From an uncultured Saprospiraceae bacterium (lineage in GTDB: Bacteria > Bacteroidota > Bacteroidia > Chitinophagales > Saprospiraceae), in the NCBI GenBank assembly GCA_937127195.1, contig CAKZLT010000767.1, positions 1-5,264 on the forward strand: a stretch of 5,264 nt of DNA. The letters run 5' to 3'. The notes beneath the pieces are model-generated. The model did not search any database, was not told where the DNA came from, and worked only from the letters and a program-made list of their open reading frames with translations. The translations under genes were made by a program, and so were the position numbers. This document shows, one piece after another, positions 1 through 5,264 of the stretch (position 1 is its first letter; the number at the start of each line of letters is the position of its first letter).

Positions 1-468
1 AGCAAACAAACTAGACGCAAATAAATGATCAACAGGAACTTCAAAGAAGCCTTGTATTTGATCAGCATGCAAATCCATTGTCATAATACGGTCTACACCT
101 GCTGCTTCTAATAGATTAGCTACCATTTTAGCTCCAATTGCGACCCTAGGTTGATCTTTACGATCTTGCCTAGCCCAACCAAAATAAGGTATTACTGCTA
201 CTATTTTACTTGCTGAAGATCTTTTAGCTGCATCAATCATCAAAAGCAACTCCATTAAATTGTCAGAAGGCGCAAAAGTAGATTGAACAAAAAATACGTA
301 ATAACCACGAACGGACTCATCAATCATTGGACACATTTCGCCATCACTGAATTTTTGTAAATTCAAGTTACCCAAAGGTTGACCATGAAAATCCGCAATT
401 TTATCCGCTAAATAATGAGAAGCAGTTCCCGAAAACAATCTTACAACATCGCTATGCTTAACAGTCAT
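1..468 (-). CDS. prs: Ribose-phosphate pyrophosphokinase, N-terminal half (cut by window edge)
   Basis: This enzyme makes PRPP from ribose 5-phosphate and ATP in the cytoplasm and feeds purine, pyrimidine, histidine, tryptophan and NAD synthesis. Translating the reverse complement from the ATG at 468 gives 156 uninterrupted residues that reach the window edge; the family is usually about 310 residues, so roughly the second half, with the PRPP-binding loop, lies outside. Visible landmarks are FSDGE at residues 40-44, the NLMELLLMIDAAKR helix at 70-83, the ATP-site segment YFGWARQDRK at 95-104, and the metal/phosphate-binding family signature DLHADQIQGFF at 132-142. The start matches the usual N-terminus, with a strand-then-FSGTAS opening shortly after. 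It is the last gene of a same-strand run, 92 bp downstream of the gene ending at 561; no clear promoter or terminator is visible in that gap, so read-through or its own promoter are both possible. The assignment is certain from the signature. Confidence 0.97.
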   Translation of the reverse strand, partial: MTVKHSDVVRLFSGTASHYLADKIADFHGQPLGNLNLQKFSDGEMCPMIDESVRGYYVFFVQSTFAPSDNLMELLLMIDAAKRSSASKIVAVIPYFGWARQDRKDQPRVAIGAKMVANLLEAAGVDRIMTMDLHADQIQGFFEVPVDHLFASSLFA

Positions 469-560
469 TGTCTTTTTTATTTGACCTTCAAAGTCCCCTA
501 ATACCCCAGAAGCAAAAGAAAACAGCAAGTATTTATAATAAATTTAGTTGTTCTTATTTT

Positions 561-1031
561 TTAAAATAAAAGTGCCGCACCAATAATAATAATAAAGGGC
601 AAAACACCAATTATGCCTCCAACAATCATCAAAGTCAACCAAAGAGAACTCATTCCTCCTATCGCCAACATGATTGCGGATAACACAAAGGTAAGGATAC
701 TTAATAAAGCTACTAAATAAATCAGCTTTAAAATCCATAAATCATCGCCTTTTCTTGGTGGCATTTTTTTGTTTTTTTTATAAAAAAGACGGTTAAAACT
801 CCCTAAAACTCTATTTATTATCCATTTCTTTTTACTAAAAAAATCTTTAAATAAAAATTTCTTTCTTTTTCTATCATTTTGAAAAGGCTTTATGTTTTTC
901 TTTTTTTTACAAAAAACAAAACCTTCTTTTTCTACATTTTGAAATGTATCTGCAACGGCTTTCGCTTCTACCCCAAAGAGGAGAAAAATCGAAGCTAGTA
1001 TTGTAACAATTAATTTTCTCTTTGAAATCAT
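561..1031 (-). CDS. Lysine-rich secreted/membrane protein of unknown function
   Basis: I do not recognise a family for this 156-residue protein. It has three visible parts. Residues 1-27 look like a Sec signal peptide: basic start (MISKRK), hydrophobic core, then small residues around VEAKAVA where cleavage could occur. Residues 41-94 are extremely basic, with about 22 Lys/Arg against 2 Asp. Residues 99-156 are hydrophobic and Gly-containing (AIGGM, VGGIIG) and probably form two membrane segments, near 99-122 and 129-156, with a proline at 145. The protein would sit in the envelope; the basic stretch could touch phospholipid or LPS phosphates, but that is only inference. The start at 1031 is chosen because it gives the signal peptide. 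An in-frame Met at residue 90 could be a secondary start yielding only the membrane part. The coding region carries A8 and A7 runs on its coding strand, so a sequencing indel or slippage is a real risk. It follows the xylanase by 88 bp. Confidence 0.72.
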   Translation of the reverse strand: MISKRKLIVTILASIFLLFGVEAKAVADTFQNVEKEGFVFCKKKKNIKPFQNDRKRKKFLFKDFFSKKKWIINRVLGSFNRLFYKKNKKMPPRKGDDLWILKLIYLVALLSILTFVLSAIMLAIGGMSSLWLTLMIVGGIIGVLPFIIIIGAALLF

Positions 1032-1119
1032 ACAAAAACAATAGTTTAACTTCTAAAGGAATCCATTTGGGTGTAATTCCATTTATTTCTAAAATTAAAA
1101 GATTCGGTAACATCAGCAC

Positions 1120-2163
1120 TTAATCAATCAAACCTTCCAAAAATCCGCAATACATCAATTTAGGTTCATAATTCGTATCATATAATAAAGGGTAATCTTC
1201 TCTTTCAAAAAACGATGGAATCCAACTATCTAAATCCGAAACGCCCCAAACCGTCATACCAAATTGCTGTTTCTTCGGAATAGTTTGAAAGATATTTGTC
1301 AAAACTTTCATTTTTCGACCTTGCCTTTCTAATCTATTTGTTGTCAAATTCATGCTACCGCCAGTCCAATTCATTGAAATATCAATTTCAGAAAAATGTA
1401 TCAAATATTCTGCTTCCACAATAGCATTTACCGCATTTTCAATTTCGTTATTCGTTGGTATTCTATTAAAAATATGCAATTGCAAACCAATTCCATCTAC
1501 CTGTATTCCTTTGGATTTCAGCCCCTCAAAATGCTCCAAAATCGCGCGACATTTCCGATTTTTAAGTGCTATATTATAATCATTATAAAATAGCAAGACT
1601 GTAGAATCTGCCTTTTGAGCAAACTCAAAAGCCAATTCTAAATAATCTTTACCAATGTGTTCTAACCAAATATTTTCTCGAAAATCGCCATTATCCTCAA
1701 AAGCCTCATTGACCACATCCCAACTTTTAACCCTTCCTTCAAAATGACGAACGACCGTTTGAATATGCGTTTTCATCATTTTAATCCAAGCGGTTCGGTC
1801 ACCAGAAAAACGATTCATCCAATTCGGCAACTGATTGTGCCAAAGTAAAGTATGCCCATGAATCCGTTGGTTATTTCGCATCGCAAAAGCCACCAGAGAA
1901 TCCGCCACCTCAAAATCAAAAACACCTTCTGAAGGTTGAAGTGCATCGGGTTTGAAGGCATTTCCTGGCGTAATACTATTGAATTGAGTAGTTACAATTT
2001 CTTGATAAGCTGCATTATATTGTAGTTCGGAAGGGCTTACGGCCACTCCAATCGGAAAATCCGCCAATGAATGCAAAGCTACTTCATCGGTGCAAATTTC
2101 AATTTCGTCAGCTTTGCAAGCCACAAAAAACAAAGCTATTATTATAAGGTAGTGAATTTTCAT
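1120..2163 (-). CDS. Endo-1,4-beta-xylanase, glycoside hydrolase family 10, lipoprotein
   Basis: This retaining endo-xylanase cleaves internal beta-1,4 bonds in xylan. The N-terminus MKIHYLIIIALFFVAC is a lipoprotein signal with lipid-anchor Cys16; the following KADE resembles the charged surface-export signals described for Bacteroidota lipoproteins, so surface display is likely but inferred. The rest (about 31-345) is one GH10 barrel, with no carbohydrate-binding module. Motifs are GHTLLWH at 103-109, WDVVNEAFED at 148-157 with acid/base Glu153, YNDYN at 193-197, QLH at 228-230, FSEIDIS at 257-263 with nucleophile Glu259, and TVWGVSD at 304-310 with Trp306 and Trp314. All catalytic residues are present. 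One oddity: the usual ENAMK/ENEMK motif reads GNAFK, with Gly67 in place of the glutamate that contacts the -2 sugar in characterised enzymes such as Cex. At 347 residues it matches a single-domain GH10. Its ATG overlaps the upstream gene's stop by 4 bp (ATGA), suggesting coupled translation. No SusC/SusD genes are nearby. Confidence 0.96.
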   Translation of the reverse strand: MKIHYLIIIALFFVACKADEIEICTDEVALHSLADFPIGVAVSPSELQYNAAYQEIVTTQFNSITPGNAFKPDALQPSEGVFDFEVADSLVAFAMRNNQRIHGHTLLWHNQLPNWMNRFSGDRTAWIKMMKTHIQTVVRHFEGRVKSWDVVNEAFEDNGDFRENIWLEHIGKDYLELAFEFAQKADSTVLLFYNDYNIALKNRKCRAILEHFEGLKSKGIQVDGIGLQLHIFNRIPTNNEIENAVNAIVEAEYLIHFSEIDISMNWTGGSMNLTTNRLERQGRKMKVLTNIFQTIPKKQQFGMTVWGVSDLDSWIPSFFEREDYPLLYDTNYEPKLMYCGFLEGLID

Positions 2164-2771
2164 GACTGTCTTTTTAGAATATCAAATAACAATTCAAAAG
2201 TATTTACACCAAAATTTTCCAATTCACTCAATCGCTCCAAAGGCATTTTTTGACCTATTTTAATAAAATTTACTTCATCCAGCCATTTTTCAAAATCACT
2301 TTTAGAACAATCATCAATCAATTGAAAGTAAGGCATTTCCATTTCGTGTTGCCATTCGTCGTTCTTATTTTGATACAAAAATATTTCCTGCTCTTTCAAC
2401 GATTCAAATGCATCAATCAACGCTTTTTTATAAAAATCCAAAAACACTCCCGACAAGTGCAGCGTAAAATAAAAACCTCTCCCCCACCAGAACATTACAC
2501 GATAAGCAAAAATCCCTTTTGGATGAAAAAATCTAGGAAAATCCAATATTAAATAAGGTAGCCCTTTATAATTTTCACCTTTTGAAATTTTACCCAAATC
2601 AATATCAATCTCTGGCAAAAAATGAAAATTTTGAAACACAGTTGAAGTCTTTATATTCCCTTTCAATCCATTCAAACGAGCAATTATTTTATCAACAGCC
2701 GTTTTTTTATGATAAAAAAAGTCAGCATTTTTGATAACATTTTGTTCTTCTTTTGAAAATACTATATCCAT
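2160..2771 (-). CDS. Conserved-looking cytoplasmic protein of unknown function
   Basis: I cannot assign a function to this 203-residue protein. It has no signal peptide and no convincing membrane helix, so it is probably cytoplasmic. The middle is rich in aromatics and looks like a folded core: LPYLILDFPRFF at 71-82, then FAYRVMFWWGRGFYFTLHLSG at 88-108. It is flanked by charged helices, near 5-34 and 112-127, and an acidic C-terminal third (DEWQHEMEMP at 138-147). The layout reminds me of hypothetical proteins common in flavobacteria, but I cannot name a family. The start at 2771 is the only reasonable one: it opens the frame after the intergenic region and is preceded by an A-rich stretch on its strand. 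The stop overlaps the xylanase start in an ATGA, so the two are almost certainly co-transcribed with this gene first. Why an intracellular protein would be coupled to a surface xylanase is unclear; the arrangement may be coincidental packing. It is a real gene on length, composition and coupling, but its role is unknown. Confidence 0.85.
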   Translation of the reverse strand: MDIVFSKEEQNVIKNADFFYHKKTAVDKIIARLNGLKGNIKTSTVFQNFHFLPEIDIDLGKISKGENYKGLPYLILDFPRFFHPKGIFAYRVMFWWGRGFYFTLHLSGVFLDFYKKALIDAFESLKEQEIFLYQNKNDEWQHEMEMPYFQLIDDCSKSDFEKWLDEVNFIKIGQKMPLERLSELENFGVNTFELLFDILKRQS

Positions 2772-2788
2772 TTCTTTCCTATTTTTTT

Positions 2789-2844
2789 ATTAAAAAATGC
2801 CGTTACTCGTTAATCCTTGTTAAATAGAATGAAAAAATGCCGTT
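2789..2844. repeat. Two-copy 16-bp imperfect direct repeat, 40-bp period
   Basis: The unit AAAAAATGCCGTT occurs exactly at 2792-2804 and 2832-2844. Including the three preceding bases (ATT versus ATG) the match is 15 of 16. The copies are 40 bp apart, close to four turns of the helix, and lie between two divergent genes, so they could be paired operator sites. The A-run makes part of the match cheap in this composition; the TGCCGTT part is what makes it notable. Function is inferred only. Confidence 0.5.
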
Positions 2845-2900
2845 TTTTTTAGACTTTTGTAATGTTCTTTCGTTGTACGGCTTTAAAATAATGAGTCGCC

Positions 2901-2922
2901 AAAGTAGATTTTTTTCTACTTT
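2901..2922. other. Small hairpin with T-rich loop upstream of the permease gene
   Basis: AAAGTAGA (2901-2908) is the exact reverse complement of TCTACTTT (2915-2922), with a loop of six T. Two further T follow before the sequence turns mixed. It ends 33 bp before the permease start, so it would lie in the plus-strand leader if transcription begins upstream. The stem has only two G-C pairs and no long T-tract after it, so it is weak as a terminator; an operator-type palindrome is equally possible. Confidence 0.4.
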
Positions 2923-2955
2923 TTCACAGAAAAACGGAAGCATTAAACAAAAAAA

Positions 2956-4431
2956 ATGTTAAAAACACTCGATAAATACTTAATCAAAAATTTCTTTCCA
3001 CCATTAATAATGACATTTGGTATTGCCTTATTCGTCCTTATTATGCAATTTTTTTGGAAATATATTGATGAAATTATAGGAAAAGGATTGAGCTTGTGGT
3101 CAATTGGAGAATTGGTATTTTATCTATCTATGACGCTCGTTCCTTTAGCTTTACCGATTTCAATTTTGATTTCGTCAGTGATGCTAATGGGTAATTTGAG
3201 TGAGCGATATGAACTCGCTAGCATGAAATCGGCAGGAATTCCATTGCTTCGTGTGATGCGTCCATTGATTGTTATCTGCGCGTTATTGACATTGGCTTCA
3301 TTCATTACAGGTAATTATATTATACCTTACTCCAACCTAAAATTTCAGGCTCGACTATATGACATTCGTAAGCAAAAACCTACCCTAAGTCTTCAGGAAG
3401 GCGTTTTTAACGATGATTTTAAAGGATATACTATCCGAATTGGGAAAAAAGGGCGTGATAATCGAAGTATCAAAGACGTTTTGATTTACGACCAAACCTC
3501 CGAACGCCGACAGGAACAAATACAAGTGATTGCCAAAGATGGCGAAATGTACACGACTGCCGACCAGCGGTTTATGGTATTAGAGCTAAAAGATGGCAAA
3601 CAATACCAAGAAATGAGTTCCGCGGGAGCAACCAAAAAAAATTACCCTTTTGTAAGAACGAGTTTTAAAAAATGGGAGAAGATTTTTGACATGAGTGAAT
3701 TTAGTATCAATCAAACGGATGAAAAGCTATTCAAAAACCATTATCAAATGATGACAGGTTGCCAAATGCTCAAGGCGATTGATTCTTTGAAAGTAAAAGT
3801 TCAAGAATACAAAAAAACACTAGCAAACAACACAAAACCTTATTTTCATTTTAGGCGAAGCTCCGATAGCACGAATACTTTTGAACGAATTGACACTTCA
3901 AAAGTCGTTTTTCAAAATATTCAAGATCCTATTCAACTACTTGATAAAAGAAAACAAGAAACCGCCCAACAAAAAGCAGAAACACTTGCTCGACGCATCA
4001 AAGAATACACTTATACGGCTAATTCTGGCATCGAACGAACGGAGCAAGCTATTGCTGAACATTGGGTTTGGTTTCATCGAAAAATCAGTTTTGCTTTGTC
4101 TTGCCTAGTTTTTATTTTCATTGGCGCGCCGATGGGCGCGATTATCCGAAAAGGAGGTTTTGGTTGGCCCATGCTGATTGCAATTTTCTTTTTCATGTTT
4201 TTCATTGTATTATTTATGACTGGCGAAAAGCTGGCAAAAGAGCAAGTTGTCGCGCCTTTTGTGGGCATTTATCTACCCATTTTTGTACTAACGCCATTGA
4301 GTATTTTCTTAACATATAAGGCGATGCACGACTCTAAGGTCTTTAATATGGATTCTTACAAAGCTGCTTTCAAAAAAGTAATCGCGTTTTTCAAAAAGAT
4401 GCGAAATATGAAAAATAATAATGTTGCATGA
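2956..4431 (+). CDS. LptF/LptG-family permease (lipopolysaccharide export, YjgP/YjgQ family)
   Basis: Proteins of this family form the membrane channel of the LptB2FG ABC transporter, which extracts LPS from the inner membrane and passes it to the periplasmic bridge. Residues 1-12 are an N-terminal amphipathic stretch, followed by membrane helices near 13-35, 55-78 and 100-122, a large periplasmic domain at about 123-370, and C-terminal helices near 376-395, 403-423 and 434-454. This three-plus-three layout is diagnostic. The cytoplasmic segment SERYELASMKSAGIP at 82-96 corresponds to the coupling helix that docks on the ATPase LptB. At 491 residues it is about 125 longer than the E. coli proteins (about 360); the extra length is mainly a charged stretch near 245-365, a form I associate with Bacteroidota homologues. 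Whether it plays the F or G role cannot be decided here, so no symbol is given. The basic tail (468-486) is cytoplasmic. It starts after an A-rich leader and overlaps the next gene by 4 bp. Confidence 0.93.
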   Translation: MLKTLDKYLIKNFFPPLIMTFGIALFVLIMQFFWKYIDEIIGKGLSLWSIGELVFYLSMTLVPLALPISILISSVMLMGNLSERYELASMKSAGIPLLRVMRPLIVICALLTLASFITGNYIIPYSNLKFQARLYDIRKQKPTLSLQEGVFNDDFKGYTIRIGKKGRDNRSIKDVLIYDQTSERRQEQIQVIAKDGEMYTTADQRFMVLELKDGKQYQEMSSAGATKKNYPFVRTSFKKWEKIFDMSEFSINQTDEKLFKNHYQMMTGCQMLKAIDSLKVKVQEYKKTLANNTKPYFHFRRSSDSTNTFERIDTSKVVFQNIQDPIQLLDKRKQETAQQKAETLARRIKEYTYTANSGIERTEQAIAEHWVWFHRKISFALSCLVFIFIGAPMGAIIRKGGFGWPMLIAIFFFMFFIVLFMTGEKLAKEQVVAPFVGIYLPIFVLTPLSIFLTYKAMHDSKVFNMDSYKAAFKKVIAFFKKMRNMKNNNVA

Positions 4432-5090
4432 TAAAATATCGACTTATGAAATCATTTTTTCAAGAGCATAAATCTTATTTTTTAACCGTCGGTACGTTTA
4501 TTATACTAAGTATTGTGTTCTTATTTTTTATAAAAAAGGGCGATGTTGTTCTCTTTTTTAGTGAAAATAGAACAGATAATTGGAATACCTTTTTTATAAT
4601 GGTCAACCGATTGGGGGAAGAATGGACTTATTTGGCAGGTTTTCTTTTTTTGTTATTTATAAAAAAAATTCGACACGCCATATTTGTTCCCGTAGTAGGC
4701 TCATTCACGATGTTTTTCAGTTATGGTCTTAAAGCACTATTTGCCCATCAACGCCCCAAAATGTGGGCTGCCAGTAATCATATTTTCATCAATTTTGTTC
4801 CCGAAGTTTATGTCAATGTTGGTTATACTAGCTTTCCTTCTGGACATACTTTCTCTTCATTTGCCATATTTGGTTATTTTGCCTTGGTCTCCAAATCACC
4901 GTTTTTAAAAGTCTTTTTTGCAATCTGCGGAATACTCGGAGGTCTTGCACGTATTTATTTGTCGCAACATTTTTTGGAAGATATTTTATTCGGTGGCATC
5001 CTCGGAATATCATTGGCAACAGGTGTTTATTATTTCTTATTAAATAGTGATAGACAGAATTATGTTAAAAAGATAATCGTGAATAACTAA
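4428..5090 (+). CDS. PAP2-family membrane phosphatase
   Basis: Members of this family remove phosphate from lipid phosphates or diphosphates at the outer face of the inner membrane. All three active-site motifs are present in this 220-residue protein: K102-x6-R109-P110 (KALFAHQRP), P137-S-G-H140 (FPSGHTFSSF), and R175-x5-H181-x3-D185 (ARIYLSQHFLED). The serine often found before the motif-3 arginine is alanine (A174). Several membrane helices are visible, near 15-36, 66-78, 84-101, 143-155, 157-173 and 187-206, as expected. Plausible substrates are undecaprenyl diphosphate, phosphatidylglycerophosphate or a lipid A phosphate; sequence alone does not choose. The start overlaps the permease stop (ATGA), which suggests coupling; Met7 at 4446 is an alternative start that would leave a 14-bp gap and give MKSFFQEHK. 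Co-transcription with an LPS exporter subunit makes an envelope-lipid role likely, which is inference. A strong terminator follows 20 bp after the stop. Confidence 0.93.
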   Translation: MIKYRLMKSFFQEHKSYFLTVGTFIILSIVFLFFIKKGDVVLFFSENRTDNWNTFFIMVNRLGEEWTYLAGFLFLLFIKKIRHAIFVPVVGSFTMFFSYGLKALFAHQRPKMWAASNHIFINFVPEVYVNVGYTSFPSGHTFSSFAIFGYFALVSKSPFLKVFFAICGILGGLARIYLSQHFLEDILFGGILGISLATGVYYFLLNSDRQNYVKKIIVNN

Positions 5091-5110
5091 TCTTATAATT
5101 CTGAAAAACA

Positions 5111-5145
5111 AAAAACCCATTCATTACATCAATGAATGGGTTTTT
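5111..5145. terminator. Bidirectional intrinsic terminator
   Basis: AAAAACCCATTCATT (5111-5125) pairs perfectly over 15 bp with AATGAATGGGTTTTT (5131-5145), around a 5-base loop ACATC. The stem ends in a T-tract on the plus strand and, by symmetry, a T-tract on the minus strand. It sits between convergent genes: 20 bp after the PAP2 stop and 17 bp after the stop of the minus-strand gene at 5163. It can therefore end both transcripts. Confidence 0.93.
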
Positions 5146-5162
5146 AATGATAAATAGTTCTG

Positions 5163-5264
5163 TTAAGCGTCGCTATTTAATTTTTTAGTGAAGTAAAACC
5201 CTGAAAACAATCCAACTCCTGCCATTAAGAATATAGTTGCAGGATATGCTACTTCCTCATCCAT
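5163..5264 (-). CDS. Small single-helix membrane protein, or C-terminus of a longer gene (reaches window edge)
   Basis: The reverse complement reads 33 codons from an ATG at the last three bases of the window to a TAA at 5163-5165: an acidic start (MDEEVAYP), one hydrophobic stretch (ATIFLMAGVGLFSGFYF, about residues 9-25) and a short basic tail (TKKLNSDA). By the positive-inside pattern the tail would face the cytoplasm. It is convergent with the PAP2 gene and shares the terminator at 5111-5145, which supports a genuine gene end here. Because the ATG coincides with the edge, I cannot tell whether this is a complete 33-residue protein or the tail of a longer membrane protein. I do not recognise a family. 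Confidence 0.6.
   Translation of the reverse strand: MDEEVAYPATIFLMAGVGLFSGFYFTKKLNSDA

Larger units (their letters stand above)
2772..2955. promoter_or_regulatory. Divergent intergenic region between the minus-strand and plus-strand operons
   Basis: This 184-bp A+T-rich gap separates two divergently transcribed genes, so it must hold promoters for both directions. I searched for the Bacteroidota pattern (TTG at -33, TAnnTTTG at -7) on both strands and found no full match, only fragments such as TTTTG at 2853-2857 on the plus strand and TTTG on the minus strand opposite 2900-2903. No start site can be placed. No Shine-Dalgarno sequence precedes either start; both ATGs follow A-rich leaders, as is common in this phylum. 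Internal landmarks are a pair of direct repeats and a hairpin, listed separately. Confidence 0.6.

Noticed and set aside
554..569. TTATTTT/AAAATAA palindrome at the 3' end of the gene at 561-1031, considered as a terminator.
   Set aside because: The stem is A-T only, with a 2-base loop, and overlaps the stop codon; too weak to terminate and expected by chance in this composition.
544..738. A 64-codon minus-strand frame under the end of the gene at 561-1031.
   Set aside because: The YYYYW-rich translation is the out-of-frame reading of the Ile/Leu-rich membrane helix codons; no independent support.
907..1119. A 70-codon minus-strand frame starting with GTG just after the xylanase stop.
   Set aside because: It overlaps the signal-peptide end of the gene at 561-1031 in another frame, has no family resemblance and ends in a Cys/Arg-rich stretch typical of a shadow frame.
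2789..2844. The direct repeats considered as a CRISPR remnant.
   Set aside because: There are only two 13-16 bp units, with no further copies, no dyad typical of CRISPR repeats and no cas genes.
4074..4268. Minus-strand and alternate plus-strand frames over the C-terminal half of the permease.
   Set aside because: They lie wholly inside a well-supported LptF/LptG-family gene and are its shadows.
1..5264. Searched for tRNA or rRNA genes, transposase fragments, terminal inverted repeats, toxin-antitoxin or defence genes.
   Set aside because: None seen; every long open stretch is accounted for by the listed genes, and the gaps are all under 200 bp.

Overview
The window looks like ordinary chromosomal DNA from a member of the Bacteroidota, most likely a flavobacterium or close relative. 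The evidence is the strongly A+T-rich composition, the lack of Shine-Dalgarno sequences before most starts, the Bacteroidota-style residues in the ribose-phosphate pyrophosphokinase, an LptF/LptG permease about 125 residues longer than the E. coli proteins, and a lipoprotein xylanase with charged residues just after the lipid-anchor cysteine. The genus cannot be fixed from the sequence alone.

Layout. From 1 to 2771 all genes lie on the minus strand. In transcription order they are a conserved protein of unknown function (2160-2771), a GH10 endo-xylanase lipoprotein that overlaps it by 4 bp (1120-2163), a lysine-rich secreted or membrane protein of unknown function (561-1031), and the N-terminal half of prs (1-468, cut by the window edge). 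The gaps between the last three are only 88 and 92 bp. A 184-bp divergent intergenic region (2772-2955) holds an imperfect 16-bp direct repeat and a small hairpin. On the plus strand follow an LptF/LptG-family lipopolysaccharide-export permease (2956-4431) and a PAP2 phosphatase (4428-5090), again overlapping by 4 bp. A perfect 15-bp hairpin (5111-5145) with A- and T-tracts can terminate transcription from both sides. A minus-strand tail or small gene (5163-5264) runs to the window edge.

How the genes fit together. The plus-strand pair is an envelope-lipid unit: a subunit of the LPS export transporter, translationally coupled to a membrane lipid phosphatase. The minus-strand xylanase is probably exposed on the cell surface and cuts xylan, but no SusC/SusD partners, regulator or other glycan genes are visible, so it is not in a recognisable polysaccharide utilisation locus here. 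prs is housekeeping (PRPP synthesis).

I found no mobile element, CRISPR array, RNA gene, phage gene or defence system, and nothing that amounts to an undescribed system. The most useful second looks are the glycine that replaces a usually conserved glutamate in the xylanase, the two coupled gene pairs with an uncharacterised partner or substrate, and the homopolymer-rich gene at 561-1031.
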